This document shows positions 16,465-25,774 of a DNA stretch of 64,000 nt, in pieces. The notes beneath the pieces were generated by a model, which saw only the letters and a list, made by a program, of their open reading frames with translations, was not told where the DNA came from and made no database searches. Position 1 is the first letter of the stretch. Each line of letters opens with the position of its first letter. The stretch is from Flavobacterium sp. Its GTDB lineage: Bacteria; Bacteroidota; Bacteroidia; Flavobacteriales; Flavobacteriaceae. The stretch is from positions 1 through 64,000 of the forward strand of contig NZ_SEBR01000008.1 of NCBI RefSeq assembly GCF_004295795.1, given 5' to 3'. The translations under genes were made by a program, and so were the position numbers.

Positions 16465-19400
16465 TTACTTCTTTAGGAATTTCGTGCTGATGTCGTCATA
16501 TTCCAGAATCAGGTCGTTAGACTTTCCGTCCTTGTCAAAAACCTTTTCCCAAGTCGAAAGCGGTTCCCAGATCGCCGTTCCTTTTCCGCGGCCGTTCGGG
16601 ACTTCGAAAGCCGCTTTGTTCACTTCCTGTTTCATGGCCGAATATTCTACCACGATCACATCTTTGTCGTAACGGTTCGACAATTCGGCGAGATTGTATT
16701 CGAGATCGCTGATCGTTCCGTGCCATTTCGGATAGTACGAAAGTCCGATCACGTCGAAGTGCGCTCCGCGTTTCAGCATTTCGTCAATGCATTCGGTCGA
16801 CTCGAAATGTTGTCCGCCAAGTGCGAGGTGAAACAACATCTGTGTTTTCGGATTCACCGCTTTCACGGCAGAAACGCCTGCGTTGTACAATTGCGCCATT
16901 CCGTCCGGATTCGCGATCGAGCCTTCGGGCCAGACAAGTCCGTGATTGATCTCGTTTCCTACTTGGACCATATCGGGCAAAGTGCTTTGATTTTTGAGGT
17001 CAGACATTACCTTGAACGTCCAATCGTAAAGCGACTTCTTGAGTTGTTCCATCGATTGGCCTTCCCAGGATTTCGGCTTGTATTGTTTGCCTGGATCGGC
17101 CCAATAATCGCTGTAATGGAAATCGAGCAACAGTTTCATGCCCGAAGCCTTCACGCGTTTTGCCATAGCCAAAGTGTTTTTGAGATCGCAGAAACCTTTG
17201 CCCGGAGAATAGCCTTTTTCGTTAGCGGGTTCGTTGAAAATACGCAGTCTGACGTAATTCACGCCGTGGCTTTTCAAAATCTCTATCGCGTCTTTCTCGA
17301 CGCCTTTGTCCGAGAACTTCATTCCTTTTGCTTCCAATTCCGGAAGGAACGAAATATCGGCGCCGATCATTTTGTCGACCGGGCGCGTTTTGGCCGCTTC
17401 GCCTTTGAGTTCGTATTTTTTGTCAGATGTGACAATCGCTTTCTTCGTCGGTTCTACCGTGATGAAATCAGTCGCTCCGGTTTCGAGTCCGGCGGCTTTT
17501 GCGTCGAAATGGATAAATTCCGATTTGGTTCCGGCTTGCACGATCACTTGGCAATGTCCGTTGAACAAGGAACGCTGCCACGCACCGTCGACACATTTGT
17601 CAGCTTCGTGCGAACTCGGATCGCCGTTCCCGACTCCGATGATTTTCGCATCGCCTTTGAGTCCGAACCTTATCATGTTGTCGGCATCGGGCACTTCACG
17701 CCCTTCCTTGTCCACAACCGAAATGTTGACGATCGAAACGTCTTTCCCGTCGGCGGTCATCGTGGTTTTGTACGGCGTCACTACAACTTCATAAGCCGGA
17801 CCGGTCGTTTCTACCTTGGCCGTGAGTTTTTTGCCTTTTTTGTAAGCGACGGCCTCGAGTTTTCCGGGTTCGTATTGGACGTTCCAGTTCAGGTGCCCGT
17901 TTCTTGGCATGTCTTTTTTGCCCAGCGACTTTCCATTTAGAAACAATTCGACATTGTCCGCATTCGAGTTTACCCAAACTTCGACGAAATCGCTTGGTTT
18001 GTCCCAATGCTTTTTGTCAGGCCAGTTCCAGTGCGGGGAAATGTGCAGCACGTCTTTGTCCGTCCACCAGCTCTGGTAGTAATAGTATAGGTTTTTCGGG
18101 AAACCGCAAACGTCCATGATCCCGAAATGCGAGCTCACGTTCGGCCACGAATAAGGCGTCGGCTCACCTCGATAATCGAATCCTGTCCAGATGAATCCGC
18201 CAAGCCAGTAGTCGTTTTCTGCGGACAATTTCTGCCATTCCTCGGCTTTGCTCGCCCACCAAGGCGCGGTAATATCCTGGTCTGGCACATAAGCGCGAAT
18301 CGAATCTTTCACGTAAATGCCACGGGTCGTGACCGTACTTCCCATTTCTGTCCCGATAAGCGGTTGGTTCGGATGCGCTTTGTGGTAATCGGCCACGGCA
18401 AACTGGCGATAATTGAAACCACGCACCGGAATCACCTCGTTCACGCCTTCGTATTCCGTGCCCAAGTCGGCAGCGTAAGTGGAAGTTCGCGTAGGATCGT
18501 ATTGACGTTGGATGGACAAAAGCGACTTGGAGATCCTGTTCCCGAAATCGGTTTTCTGGATCATGCCTTCCTCGTTCCCGATTGACCAAAGGAAAATCGA
18601 CGCATGGTTTCTGTCGCGCTTTAGCAATTTCTTGAATTGATCGGTGTATTCCTTGCCCGAATTCAATAGCCTTTGTTCGTTCAAGACCAACATTCCGAGT
18701 GAATCGCAAGCCGTGAGCAAAACAGGATCGGGCGCGTTATGGCTCATTCTCCAAGCGTTCACGCCCATTTGTTTCTCGAGCATGACGCGGTGATAATGCA
18801 AATGATCCGGAATCGCAGCACCGACGCCTGCGTGATCCTGATGGTTGTTCACACCGAAGATCTTATGGTATTTCCCGTTTACGAAAACGCCGTTTTTCTT
18901 GATTTCGATGGTCCGGAAACCGAATGGCACGATTTCGGAATCGACGAGTTTCCCGCCTTGGTTGATTCTGACAGAAATTCTATACAGATATGGATTTTCG
19001 AGCGACCACAATTTTAGGTTCGGAACCGAAATATTCTGTTTTACTGTAGCATTTCTCCCTTCGGACAAATTCACTTTCGAGCTCGCCGACGAAGCCACGA
19101 CTTTGCCCGATCTGTCTTTGACGAAAACCTGAACCGATGCCTCGGAAGCCGAAAAACCGTCGTTGGCGACCGTTGTTTCTACGGTGAGATTCGCTTTGTT
19201 TCCCGAAATTTTGGCGTGGGCGAAAATCCCGTCGGTTTCTATGTGCGTGTTGGCATATTGGTTGAGCCAGACGTGGCGGTAAATGCCCGCGCCTTCGTAA
19301 AACCAGCCTTCGTATTGGGTTGCGTCGACCCTTACTACGACGACGTTTTCTTTGTCGAACGAGACGAAATCGGTGATGTCATAATTGGTTCCGAGATAAC

Positions 19401-19866
19401 CGCTCTCGTTTTTGCCGCAGTAAAATCCGTTTACCCAGACTTGTGCGTTGCGGTAAATGCCGTCGAATTGGAGTTCGAACCTTTGCCCTCTGTCTTTTGG
19501 ATCGAGGCTGAAGTTCTTGCGGTACCAACCGATCGAAGTTTCGGGGAAAAGTCCGCCGACGGGTTTGTACCCGTGCGACTGTACATCGAAATTCTTGACG
19601 TATTGAAACGGAAGCGCGACAGCCCAATCGTGCGGCAGGCTCACCTTCGCCCACGAAGTGTCGACGAATTTGGGATCTATTGCCGTTTTGCCGCCGTTGC
19701 CCGATTTTGAGAACGCCGTCGCGATGGAATAATTGAAGTCTTTTTCAGCGTTTGCGGCGTGTCCGAAGTGGAATTTCCAGCCGAAGTCAAAGTCGGTTTT
19801 TTTTCGTTGTTGTGCAAAAACGACCGTCGCAACTAGCAGAAATGGTAAAAGTAATCTCGATTTCAT
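16465..19866 (-). CDS. GH2 beta-galactosidase fused to GH53 galactanase
   Basis: 1133 residues with a signal peptide (1-19). Residues 20-800 are a GH2 enzyme: sugar-binding and Ig-like domains, then a barrel with acid/base E432 in WSIGNEEG and nucleophile E507 in IGTEMGS, then C-terminal beta domains. Residues 832-1133 are a complete GH53 endo-beta-1,4-galactanase domain: GADISFLPELEAKG, YVRLRIFNEP, LDFHYSDYWADPG, acid/base E972 in VGNEINHG and nucleophile E1074 in VVEYS. One chain could therefore cut galactan internally and trim the galacto-oligosaccharides to galactose, as in pectin side chains. The signal peptide implies export. No transporter or regulator for galactan is adjacent. Linkage specificity of the GH2 half is inferred from the fusion. 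Confidence 0.9.
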   Translation of the reverse strand: MKSRLLLPFLLVATVVFAQQRKKTDFDFGWKFHFGHAANAEKDFNYSIATAFSKSGNGGKTAIDPKFVDTSWAKVSLPHDWAVALPFQYVKNFDVQSHGYKPVGGLFPETSIGWYRKNFSLDPKDRGQRFELQFDGIYRNAQVWVNGFYCGKNESGYLGTNYDITDFVSFDKENVVVVRVDATQYEGWFYEGAGIYRHVWLNQYANTHIETDGIFAHAKISGNKANLTVETTVANDGFSASEASVQVFVKDRSGKVVASSASSKVNLSEGRNATVKQNISVPNLKLWSLENPYLYRISVRINQGGKLVDSEIVPFGFRTIEIKKNGVFVNGKYHKIFGVNNHQDHAGVGAAIPDHLHYHRVMLEKQMGVNAWRMSHNAPDPVLLTACDSLGMLVLNEQRLLNSGKEYTDQFKKLLKRDRNHASIFLWSIGNEEGMIQKTDFGNRISKSLLSIQRQYDPTRTSTYAADLGTEYEGVNEVIPVRGFNYRQFAVADYHKAHPNQPLIGTEMGSTVTTRGIYVKDSIRAYVPDQDITAPWWASKAEEWQKLSAENDYWLGGFIWTGFDYRGEPTPYSWPNVSSHFGIMDVCGFPKNLYYYYQSWWTDKDVLHISPHWNWPDKKHWDKPSDFVEVWVNSNADNVELFLNGKSLGKKDMPRNGHLNWNVQYEPGKLEAVAYKKGKKLTAKVETTGPAYEVVVTPYKTTMTADGKDVSIVNISVVDKEGREVPDADNMIRFGLKGDAKIIGVGNGDPSSHEADKCVDGAWQRSLFNGHCQVIVQAGTKSEFIHFDAKAAGLETGATDFITVEPTKKAIVTSDKKYELKGEAAKTRPVDKMIGADISFLPELEAKGMKFSDKGVEKDAIEILKSHGVNYVRLRIFNEPANEKGYSPGKGFCDLKNTLAMAKRVKASGMKLLLDFHYSDYWADPGKQYKPKSWEGQSMEQLKKSLYDWTFKVMSDLKNQSTLPDMVQVGNEINHGLVWPEGSIANPDGMAQLYNAGVSAVKAVNPKTQMLFHLALGGQHFESTECIDEMLKRGAHFDVIGLSYYPKWHGTISDLEYNLAELSNRYDKDVIVVEYSAMKQEVNKAAFEVPNGRGKGTAIWEPLSTWEKVFDKDGKSNDLILEYDDISTKFLKK

Positions 19867-20068
19867 GCGTGGATTTTTGATTTTGGTAAAAATAGCTATA
19901 TCGATTTCTCTTCCATACCGAACCCTACCAGTTTGAGAAAGTCCCTAATTGCAAAGTGCTTGAGTGCCTGAGTTTGCGCAACGCAAGTTTTGCCGAGATT
20001 GCTTCGGAAAAGTGCCGAAGTTGAACGTGCCTTAGCGCTTAATTCCCAAAACCGGCCAATCTTGCACC

Positions 20069-20443
20069 AAGCCCTAGCCCGGATGAAGCGGCTTAGCCTT
20101 TCGAAAAAGCCGACATGTTTTTTCGCGACCGAAACAGCGACCGAAGGAAGCTCGTTTTGGCCGCAGCAAAAACCGACGGGTTCGAGAAAGCTAAAAGCGG
20201 CAGCCGGAAATTGCTTCAAAATATTGAGATGGATTCCCGATAGCATTTCTTTTCACCGGAAGTTCGTAGAAATGCTGAATCAGATTTCGGACACTCATAT
20301 TTAACAAAAAGTACATATTTTCTGTAATGGGCCTATTCGGGAAATCCCGATCTTACCTTCAGGGAAGGGGAAAATGTTTATCCCTACAAAATCGCGGAAT
20401 GAATTGGTTACAGAAAATCTGTAAAAAATGTTAAATGAAGGTT
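20069..20443 (+). repeat. Two-block direct repeat, copy B
   Basis: Copy of 10445-10792, same orientation. Block 1 starts at GCCCTAGCCC (20071) and block 2 ends at TTAAATGAAGGTT (20431-20443). The TTACAGA/TCTGTAA hairpin is kept at 20408-20424. The spacer between blocks differs completely. The promoter -7 element present after copy A is not intact here. Apart from this and the terminator at 20545, 19867-20731 shows no gene. Confidence 0.8.
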
Positions 20444-20544
20444 TGGTAAATTCGCTCATTTATTTGTAAAAATGCACCTTTCCAAGGCTCGACTTCTCGG
20501 CAAACAAAACTCAGGCACTTTCGCAGTCCGCCGCTCGCCACACC

Positions 20545-20578
20545 AAAAAAAAATCCCCGAACCGAAGCCCAGGGATTT
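20545..20578 (-). terminator. Terminator, minus strand
   Basis: On the minus strand AAATCCC (20578-20572) and GGGATTT (20557-20551) flank a 14-base loop and run into nine T residues. It probably ends the transcript of the gene at 20732-21286. Confidence 0.55.
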
Positions 20579-20731
20579 GAAACATGGCAGTTTCCTTTCA
20601 GAGTGTATCACAAAGTCGATTGCGGCAATCTCCGGATCGTTTGCAGAGTAGTTTCGGCGCAATTTCGGAAAAGTCTCGGCACAATTTCGGCACTACATCT
20701 CAGGCACTCACAAACTCAGGAACTCAGGAAC

Positions 20732-21286
20732 TTAATTTTTCCAGAAATTCCAAAGCCTTCCCGCAAATTTGACATAAGCCGAATCTGGACTCAAAGGCAC
20801 CGGATTGCTTACTTCGATCTTGCCTTTGAGAAAGTCCAGTCGCGCAGCCGGAGTTCTCAGCGAAATCCATTGCTGCAAAAGGCTTTCGGCCGTGGCTGCG
20901 AGCTTTTGGCGCGTCGTTTCGTACGACAGATATTCGTTTTGCAACTCGTAATCGTATTCGCCGATCATCGCGAACAAAGGATAATCGTACCTGAGGCTGA
21001 AATCGTGAGCCGATCTTACGACGCGAAACAGATTCCCGTCAGACAAAATCTGTTTCAACGTGTTCTCGAATTTGTACAGCGCATATTCGTCCGTATTGAA
21101 ATTCGTGAGCAGCTTCGAGAATTCATATCCCGATTTATGGGTGTAATTGAAGTTGAAAAAGGCTTTGAACAAGGCCGAATTCCTGAGCCCGTCAGTGTTT
21201 TCCAGCGAGTAAAGCCAGTTTTCGAATTCCTTTAGCGAGAGGTTTCTTTCGAGTACATCGAAGAATTTTAAGGTTAGTGCTTTCAT
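20732..21286 (-). CDS. Hypothetical protein, all-helical
   Basis: 184 residues from the ATG at 21286; the longer frame to 21460 passes through a terminator-like hairpin and is rejected. It opens MKALTLKFFDVLERNLSL and contains LKEFENWLYS and FFNFNYTHKSGYEFSKLL. It appears mainly helical, soluble and acidic-neutral. Short proteins of this appearance are often immunity-type, but nothing in the neighbourhood supports that and I do not recognise the family. Confidence 0.6.
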   Translation of the reverse strand: MKALTLKFFDVLERNLSLKEFENWLYSLENTDGLRNSALFKAFFNFNYTHKSGYEFSKLLTNFNTDEYALYKFENTLKQILSDGNLFRVVRSAHDFSLRYDYPLFAMIGEYDYELQNEYLSYETTRQKLAATAESLLQQWISLRTPAARLDFLKGKIEVSNPVPLSPDSAYVKFAGRLWNFWKN

Positions 21287-21447
21287 GATTGTGTTGTGTT
21301 GATGATTGAAACTTCGTAGGTAATTAATAATTATTAATTGATAATTATTATTTGATTGGCTACTTGTTATTAATGGGTTATTTTTTCTTGGTAATTGTTT
21401 CTTTTTATCTATCCAGGATGCTGTTATTGCGGCTTTCAAACTGTCGC

Positions 21448-21480
21448 AAAAAAAAAGCACCTGCGGATGGCAAGTGCTTT
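21448..21480 (-). terminator. Terminator of a short minus-strand transcript
   Basis: AAAGCAC (21454-21460) and GTGCTTT (21474-21480) with a T-run on the minus strand. The gene at 20732-21286 lies further downstream, so this ends something upstream, between 21481 and about 21700. Confidence 0.65.
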
Positions 21481-21503
21481 CGTATCAAAAGGAAATGAAC
21501 GTC

Positions 21504-21629
21504 TTACTTCTTCCTTGTTCGTCTACTTGTACACTTGCCCGTGACCACAAATTCGTCACACACCATAAAAAGCACCGCCTGTTTAGGCTGCTTAATGGAG
21601 CGATTTGCGATGTGGTTCAAGGTTTTCAT
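21504..21629 (-). CDS. Possible 41-residue peptide
   Basis: An ATG at 21629 opens a 41-codon frame beginning MKTLNHIANRS with a basic tail (CTSRRTRKK). Its stop is 24 bases before the minus-strand terminator at 21480-21448, so it lies in a plausible short transcript. There is no homology that I recognise. A noncoding RNA is equally possible. Confidence 0.3.
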   Translation of the reverse strand: MKTLNHIANRSIKQPKQAVLFMVCDEFVVTGKCTSRRTRKK

Positions 21630-21910
21630 TTTTGTAATTGTTATTTTACTATCCTGATTTGTGTTTGTCGTTTTTGGGGAAATCCTTTCCTTTTTCCGAC
21701 TTTGCAAAGAACGCAAGTCTTTTTGGAACTCGCAAGAAAAATTTAATTTATTTCACTGGAAATCAATTAGTTATAATAAATAAAAGACAATAATTATCCT
21801 GTCCGCGTTCTTTGGCAGATTTTCCAGTTTGTTATTTTTCGGACTTACTCAGAAGTTCCAAAGACTAACCGCATTTGTGTTCAATATCGACTTTCACTGA
21901 TTTGTCTTTT

Positions 21911-21943
21911 AAAAAAAAAGCGCCCCGATTATCAGGACGCTTT
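21911..21943 (-). terminator. Terminator of a second short minus-strand transcript
   Basis: AAAGCG (21917-21922) and CGCTTT (21938-21943) with partial inner pairing and a run of nine complementary T residues on the minus strand. Confidence 0.6.
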
Positions 21944-21969
21944 GTGATTATATGGTTTCAATTTCTGAA

Positions 21970-22062
21970 TCAATATGGGTTCACACAAAACGCCCGCAAC
22001 ACGAACGGTTTCACGTCCGAGCGCAGTGCACATGTCATTTGAATATTGTTTTGTGTATTCAT
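21970..22062 (-). CDS. Possible 30-residue peptide or small RNA
   Basis: ATG at 22062, stop TGA at 21970, product starting MNTQNNIQMTCAL. It ends 27 bases before the terminator at 21943. It could be a leader peptide or part of a noncoding transcript trailing hutG-hutF. Very weak. Confidence 0.2.
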   Translation of the reverse strand: MNTQNNIQMTCALRSDVKPFVLRAFCVNPY

Positions 22063-22154
22063 GATGTCGCGAAAGTAAGCAATTTTGTGTTTGGTGGACT
22101 TTCTTTTTTGCCAATACTTACACAAATTGTCGGTCAACAGTTTTGTCTATCAGG

Positions 22155-23525
22155 TCACAATCGCGAACCCAAATCGGCCATCGTTCGCCTGAAATCAGCA
22201 ATTGTCTCAGATTGCCGCAAGTGCTTTCCGTCTTTGGCAACCCAGTTTCCGGCGACGATCGTTCCGAGGATATTCGAAACATCGGCAGCATAAACAAAAG
22301 TATTGCACAGGTTTTTGGCCGAAGCCGTCGCCACCAAAGCCGAATCGGCATCCATCACGACAGCGTCGAACGAATCGCCTATCTTGAAGAACGTCTGGTT
22401 TTGTTCGCCCATCGCCTTTCGTCCGGATTCCCAAGCCATCCTGATCGCGTTGAAACCGCTGTCGCCTTTTCCGCTTTCGTAAAATGTGGTTCTTTTGTGC
22501 GAAATCAGTCTTTGTCCGTAGTCGAGAATCCGCAATTCCTCGAAAGGATTGAGGCCGACGTGACTGTCAGTGCCAATCGACCACTTTCCGCCAAGGTTCT
22601 TGTAATCGTCAAATCGGAACAAACCATCGCCCAAATTGCCTTCGGTACTCGGACAAATCACGACATTCGCTCCAGATTTCGCGATGCCCGAAACCTCTGA
22701 ATCGTCGAGATGCGTCGCGTGTACCAAATGGAAATTCGCATCGACCGAAGTATTGTCGAGAAGCCATTGCACGGGCCGTTTTTGGTGAAACGCCAGACAG
22801 TCTTCGATTTCCTTGAGTTGTTCGGAAACGTGAATGTGAAACGGAGCGTTCTTGTCCATTTCGTTTGTTACGCGAATCACGTCTTGTGGTTTCACCGCTC
22901 GCAACGAATGGATTCCCGTTCCCCAATTCGCGCCACTATATAAGGTCGCCGATTTTTTGGTCGCTTCACGCAACTGCCAATAGTCGTCGGTCGTAGCCGA
23001 AATGAAACGCTTTTGTTTCTCGACCGGATTTTGTCCAAAACCGCCTTGTTGGTAGAACATCGGAACCAAAGTGATGCGGATTCCCGTTTTCTTTGCCGCC
23101 GCAATCAAGCGCTCGCCCATTTCGGACAAGTTCGCGTACCTTTTCCCGTCTTTGTCGTGGTGCAGATAATGGAATTCGGCTACGGAAGTGTAACCGTGAC
23201 GCAACATTTCCGAATATAGCATCGCTGCGATCGCCTCGAGTTGATCGGGCGAAATCGTCAATGCCAGATTGTACATCGCGGTTCTCCAAGACCAAAAATC
23301 GTCCGGAACGCCCGTGCCTTCGTGCAATTCTGCCAATCCGGCCATAGCGTATTGAAACGCGTGCGAATGGGCGTTCTGAAAACCTGGAAGCGCATAACCG
23401 TTCACTTTTTCACCGTCGGAACCACTCGAAATCGAGGCAATTTTTCCGTCGGCATCAACCGAAACACAGGCATTTTCGAGCCAACCGTTTTCGGTCAGCA
23501 AACCTTTAAAGCAAAACGACTTCAT
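22155..23525 (-). CDS. hutF: Formimidoylglutamate deiminase
   Basis: 456 residues of the amidohydrolase superfamily. Metal ligands are visible in GFQNAHSHAF (about 53), HIHVSEQ (about 230), HATHLDDSE (about 270) and IGTDSHVGLNPFEELR (about 318). The enzyme converts N-formimidoyl-glutamate to N-formyl-glutamate and ammonia in histidine breakdown. It overlaps hutG by four bases (ATGA), giving the order hutG-hutF in one operon, which supplies the next two steps of the five-step pathway. The genes hutH, hutU and hutI are not in the window. Confidence 0.92.
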   Translation of the reverse strand: MKSFCFKGLLTENGWLENACVSVDADGKIASISSGSDGEKVNGYALPGFQNAHSHAFQYAMAGLAELHEGTGVPDDFWSWRTAMYNLALTISPDQLEAIAAMLYSEMLRHGYTSVAEFHYLHHDKDGKRYANLSEMGERLIAAAKKTGIRITLVPMFYQQGGFGQNPVEKQKRFISATTDDYWQLREATKKSATLYSGANWGTGIHSLRAVKPQDVIRVTNEMDKNAPFHIHVSEQLKEIEDCLAFHQKRPVQWLLDNTSVDANFHLVHATHLDDSEVSGIAKSGANVVICPSTEGNLGDGLFRFDDYKNLGGKWSIGTDSHVGLNPFEELRILDYGQRLISHKRTTFYESGKGDSGFNAIRMAWESGRKAMGEQNQTFFKIGDSFDAVVMDADSALVATASAKNLCNTFVYAADVSNILGTIVAGNWVAKDGKHLRQSETIADFRRTMADLGSRL

Positions 23526-24319
23526 GACCTGAAAGTTGCTATGATATTGGCGAACATTCTTTGCAACAGATCGCGCATTTCGCCCGCGCGTTGCTCGTCG
23601 TAAACCATTTCGGAATCGTCCATATAATTTTTCTTAGCCATTTCGAGCTGAAGTGCGTGCACGTTGTTCTCCGGTTTTCCGAAGAAACGCGTGATATAGC
23701 CGCCTTTGAACGGAATGTTGTGCTCGACCTCGAATTTTCCGGTCTGCAGAACGTCGTAACAGGCCGCGATGATGGCAGGTGAAGCCGATGTCATATCGTT
23801 GTCGCCCAGAATAAGATCGGGAAACGGGGTTTTCGAAATTCCGGGAACGGCTTTTCGGATCGAATGCGCATCGAATAAAACGGCGATTCCGTGCTTTTCT
23901 ACCATGGCCGCGAGCAATTCCTCCACTTTTTGATGATATGGGATGAAGTATTTTTCAAGGCGTTTCTCGATCTCGCGGTCGTCCGGAACTTTTCCGTCGT
24001 AAAGCGCCAGTCCGTTGAAATCGGTTACGGGACACAAGCCCGTGATCACGCGTCCGTCGTAGTACAAAGGTTCGCGCTGCGGATAGCGGTTCAAATCGAT
24101 AACCCATCGGCAATAATTCGCATTGATCATCGAAATGCCCATCGCGGGTGCGAAATCGTAAAGTTTGTCGATGTACCAATCGGCGTCGTCCGGGCGCGCG
24201 GCCAATTCAGGCTTGATGCGTGATTTGATGTCGTCCGGGAAATACGTGCCCGAATGAGGCGAACTGATCAAAATCGGAACTTCGGTCGCCGTTGGTTCTA
24301 TAATGGTGTAGAGTTGCAT
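23522..24319 (-). CDS. hutG: N-formylglutamate amidohydrolase
   Basis: 265 residues from the ATG at 24319. The family signature ISSPHSGTYFP is at 18-28, followed by RPDDADWYIDKLYDFAP, VIDLNRYPQREPLY and FDAHSIRK. It hydrolyses N-formylglutamate to glutamate and formate, using the product of the overlapping hutF. A minus-strand -7-like element (TAACTTTG) sits at 24334-24341, but its -33 partner is unclear. The frame back to 24409 lacks family sequence and is not used. Confidence 0.92.
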   Translation of the reverse strand: MQLYTIIEPTATEVPILISSPHSGTYFPDDIKSRIKPELAARPDDADWYIDKLYDFAPAMGISMINANYCRWVIDLNRYPQREPLYYDGRVITGLCPVTDFNGLALYDGKVPDDREIEKRLEKYFIPYHQKVEELLAAMVEKHGIAVLFDAHSIRKAVPGISKTPFPDLILGDNDMTSASPAIIAACYDVLQTGKFEVEHNIPFKGGYITRFFGKPENNVHALQLEMAKKNYMDDSEMVYDEQRAGEMRDLLQRMFANIIATFRS

Positions 24320-24639
24320 AGAAGTCGTTTGCTCAAAGTTAGGATTATTTAATAAGTAGTAATGAATAATTACTAATGGACATGGCGTGAATTTCTGACA
24401 GAACAACAATTATTAATTAATAATTGTTAATTAATAATTGTTGGTGTCCAAACCCAAAAAATCATCCGAAAGTAAAAACTCACAATACAACGGAAAAGCG
24501 GTCTTAACGGATCGTTTTTTTATGGATTGGAGTTGCGTCCGAAAGCGGGAAACCAAAATAAATTTGCAATAGTGTATATTTAACACTTAATTTGCCGATG
24601 ACTACTTTCCTTCGTCGGTTTTTCGGTTTCACAATATCA

Positions 24640-24669
24640 TTTGCCGCTTTGGAATTAAGTTTATCTTTG
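24640..24669 (+). promoter_or_regulatory. Promoter of split transketolase operon
   Basis: TTTG at 24640-24643, an 18-base spacer and TATCTTTG at 24662-24669, ending 23 bases before the ATG. This is a full match to the Bacteroidota housekeeping consensus. The gap 24320-24639 also holds an AT-rich self-complementary run (TTAATTAATAATTG type) near 24407-24441 and no gene. Confidence 0.75.
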
Positions 24670-24692
24670 GGACAGTTTAATAAAACCACATA

Positions 24693-25544
24693 ATGAAACG
24701 TAACACACAACAGTTAAATGCGCTGGCCATTCAGGTGCGTCGCGATATCCTGCGCATGGTACACAAGGTCAATTCCGGCCATCCCGGCGGATCGCTTGGG
24801 TGCACCGAATTTTTCGTGGCGCTTTACCAGAACATCATGGAGCGCAAGGAAGGTTTCGATATGGACGGCATTGGCGAGGACATTTTCTTCTTGTCAAACG
24901 GACATATTTCTCCCGTTTTTTATAGCGTTCTGGCGCGTAGTGGCTATTTTCCGGTTTCGGAATTGGCGACTTTCAGACACATCGATTCGCGTTTGCAAGG
25001 ACATCCTACAACCCACGAAGGCTTGCCGGGAATTCGCGTAGCTTCGGGATCTTTGGGTCAGGGATTGTCTGTTGCCATTGGTGCGGCTCAAGCCAAGAAA
25101 CTCAACAAGGACAACCATTTGGTGTTCACTTTGCACGGCGACGGCGAACTTCAGGAAGGACAGAATTGGGAAGCGATCATGTATGCATCGGCCAAAAAAG
25201 TCGACAACCTTATCGCTACGGTCGACCTTAACGGACAACAGATCGACGGTTCTACAGACGAGGTTCTGAACATGGGAAGCATCGCAGCCAAGTTCATCGC
25301 CTTCGGATGGGACGTGCTCGAAATCACGCAGGGAAACAACATCGAGGCAATCATCGCCGGACTGACCGAGGCCAAAGCGCTTACTGGAAAAGGAAAACCG
25401 GTTTGCGTGCTCTTGCATACCGAAATGGGCAACGGCGTCGACTTCATGATGCACACGCACGCCTGGCACGGCAAAGCGCCGAGCGATGCGCAACTCGAGA
25501 CGGCTTTGTTGCAGAATTACACGGAAACCGAATCTGATTATTAA
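24693..25544 (+). CDS. tkt: Transketolase, N-terminal (thiamine diphosphate) subunit
   Basis: 283 residues covering only the pyrophosphate-binding half. GHPGGSLGCTEFFVALY (about 28-44), LSNGHISPVFYS, ASGSLGQGLSVAIGAA, then the GDGELQEGQNWEA magnesium/TDP motif around 150-162 and the later DLNGQQIDG. Together with the C-terminal half encoded downstream it moves two-carbon units between sugar phosphates in the pentose phosphate pathway. Split transketolases are common in Bacteroidota, so this is not a frameshift. The two halves are separated by 230 bases of unusual repeated sequence. Confidence 0.95.
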   Translation: MKRNTQQLNALAIQVRRDILRMVHKVNSGHPGGSLGCTEFFVALYQNIMERKEGFDMDGIGEDIFFLSNGHISPVFYSVLARSGYFPVSELATFRHIDSRLQGHPTTHEGLPGIRVASGSLGQGLSVAIGAAQAKKLNKDNHLVFTLHGDGELQEGQNWEAIMYASAKKVDNLIATVDLNGQQIDGSTDEVLNMGSIAAKFIAFGWDVLEITQGNNIEAIIAGLTEAKALTGKGKPVCVLLHTEMGNGVDFMMHTHAWHGKAPSDAQLETALLQNYTETESDY

Positions 25545-25774
25545 TAGGTGTGAGATACTGGTTTTGAGTATTGAGATGTGAGTTTTGAGTATTGAGATAT
25601 GAGTTTTGAGATATGAGTAGTGAGATAAGGGTGTTGAGATTTTTGCAACATTCAGCGTCTTCTCAAAAACTCAAAACTAAAAACTCAAAACTAAAAACTA
25701 AAAACTCAGGATTAAAAACTCAAGACTAAAAACTCAAACCTCAAGACTGAAACTTACGACTCAAGACTACAAAA
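25545..25774. repeat. Low-complexity self-complementary spacer
   Basis: The left half repeats TTGAGTATTGAGATATGAG-like units; the right half repeats AACTCAAAACTAAAAA-like units. The two halves are largely complementary and could fold into a long imperfect hairpin. No gene. Confidence 0.7.

Noticed and set aside
16720..17940. 406-codon open frame opposite the GH2-GH53 gene
   Set aside because: Antisense shadow of a confirmed enzyme with all catalytic motifs in the other frame.
20456..20662. Short frame near the second direct repeat
   Set aside because: It covers a terminator and repeat-flanking sequence with no protein-like composition.
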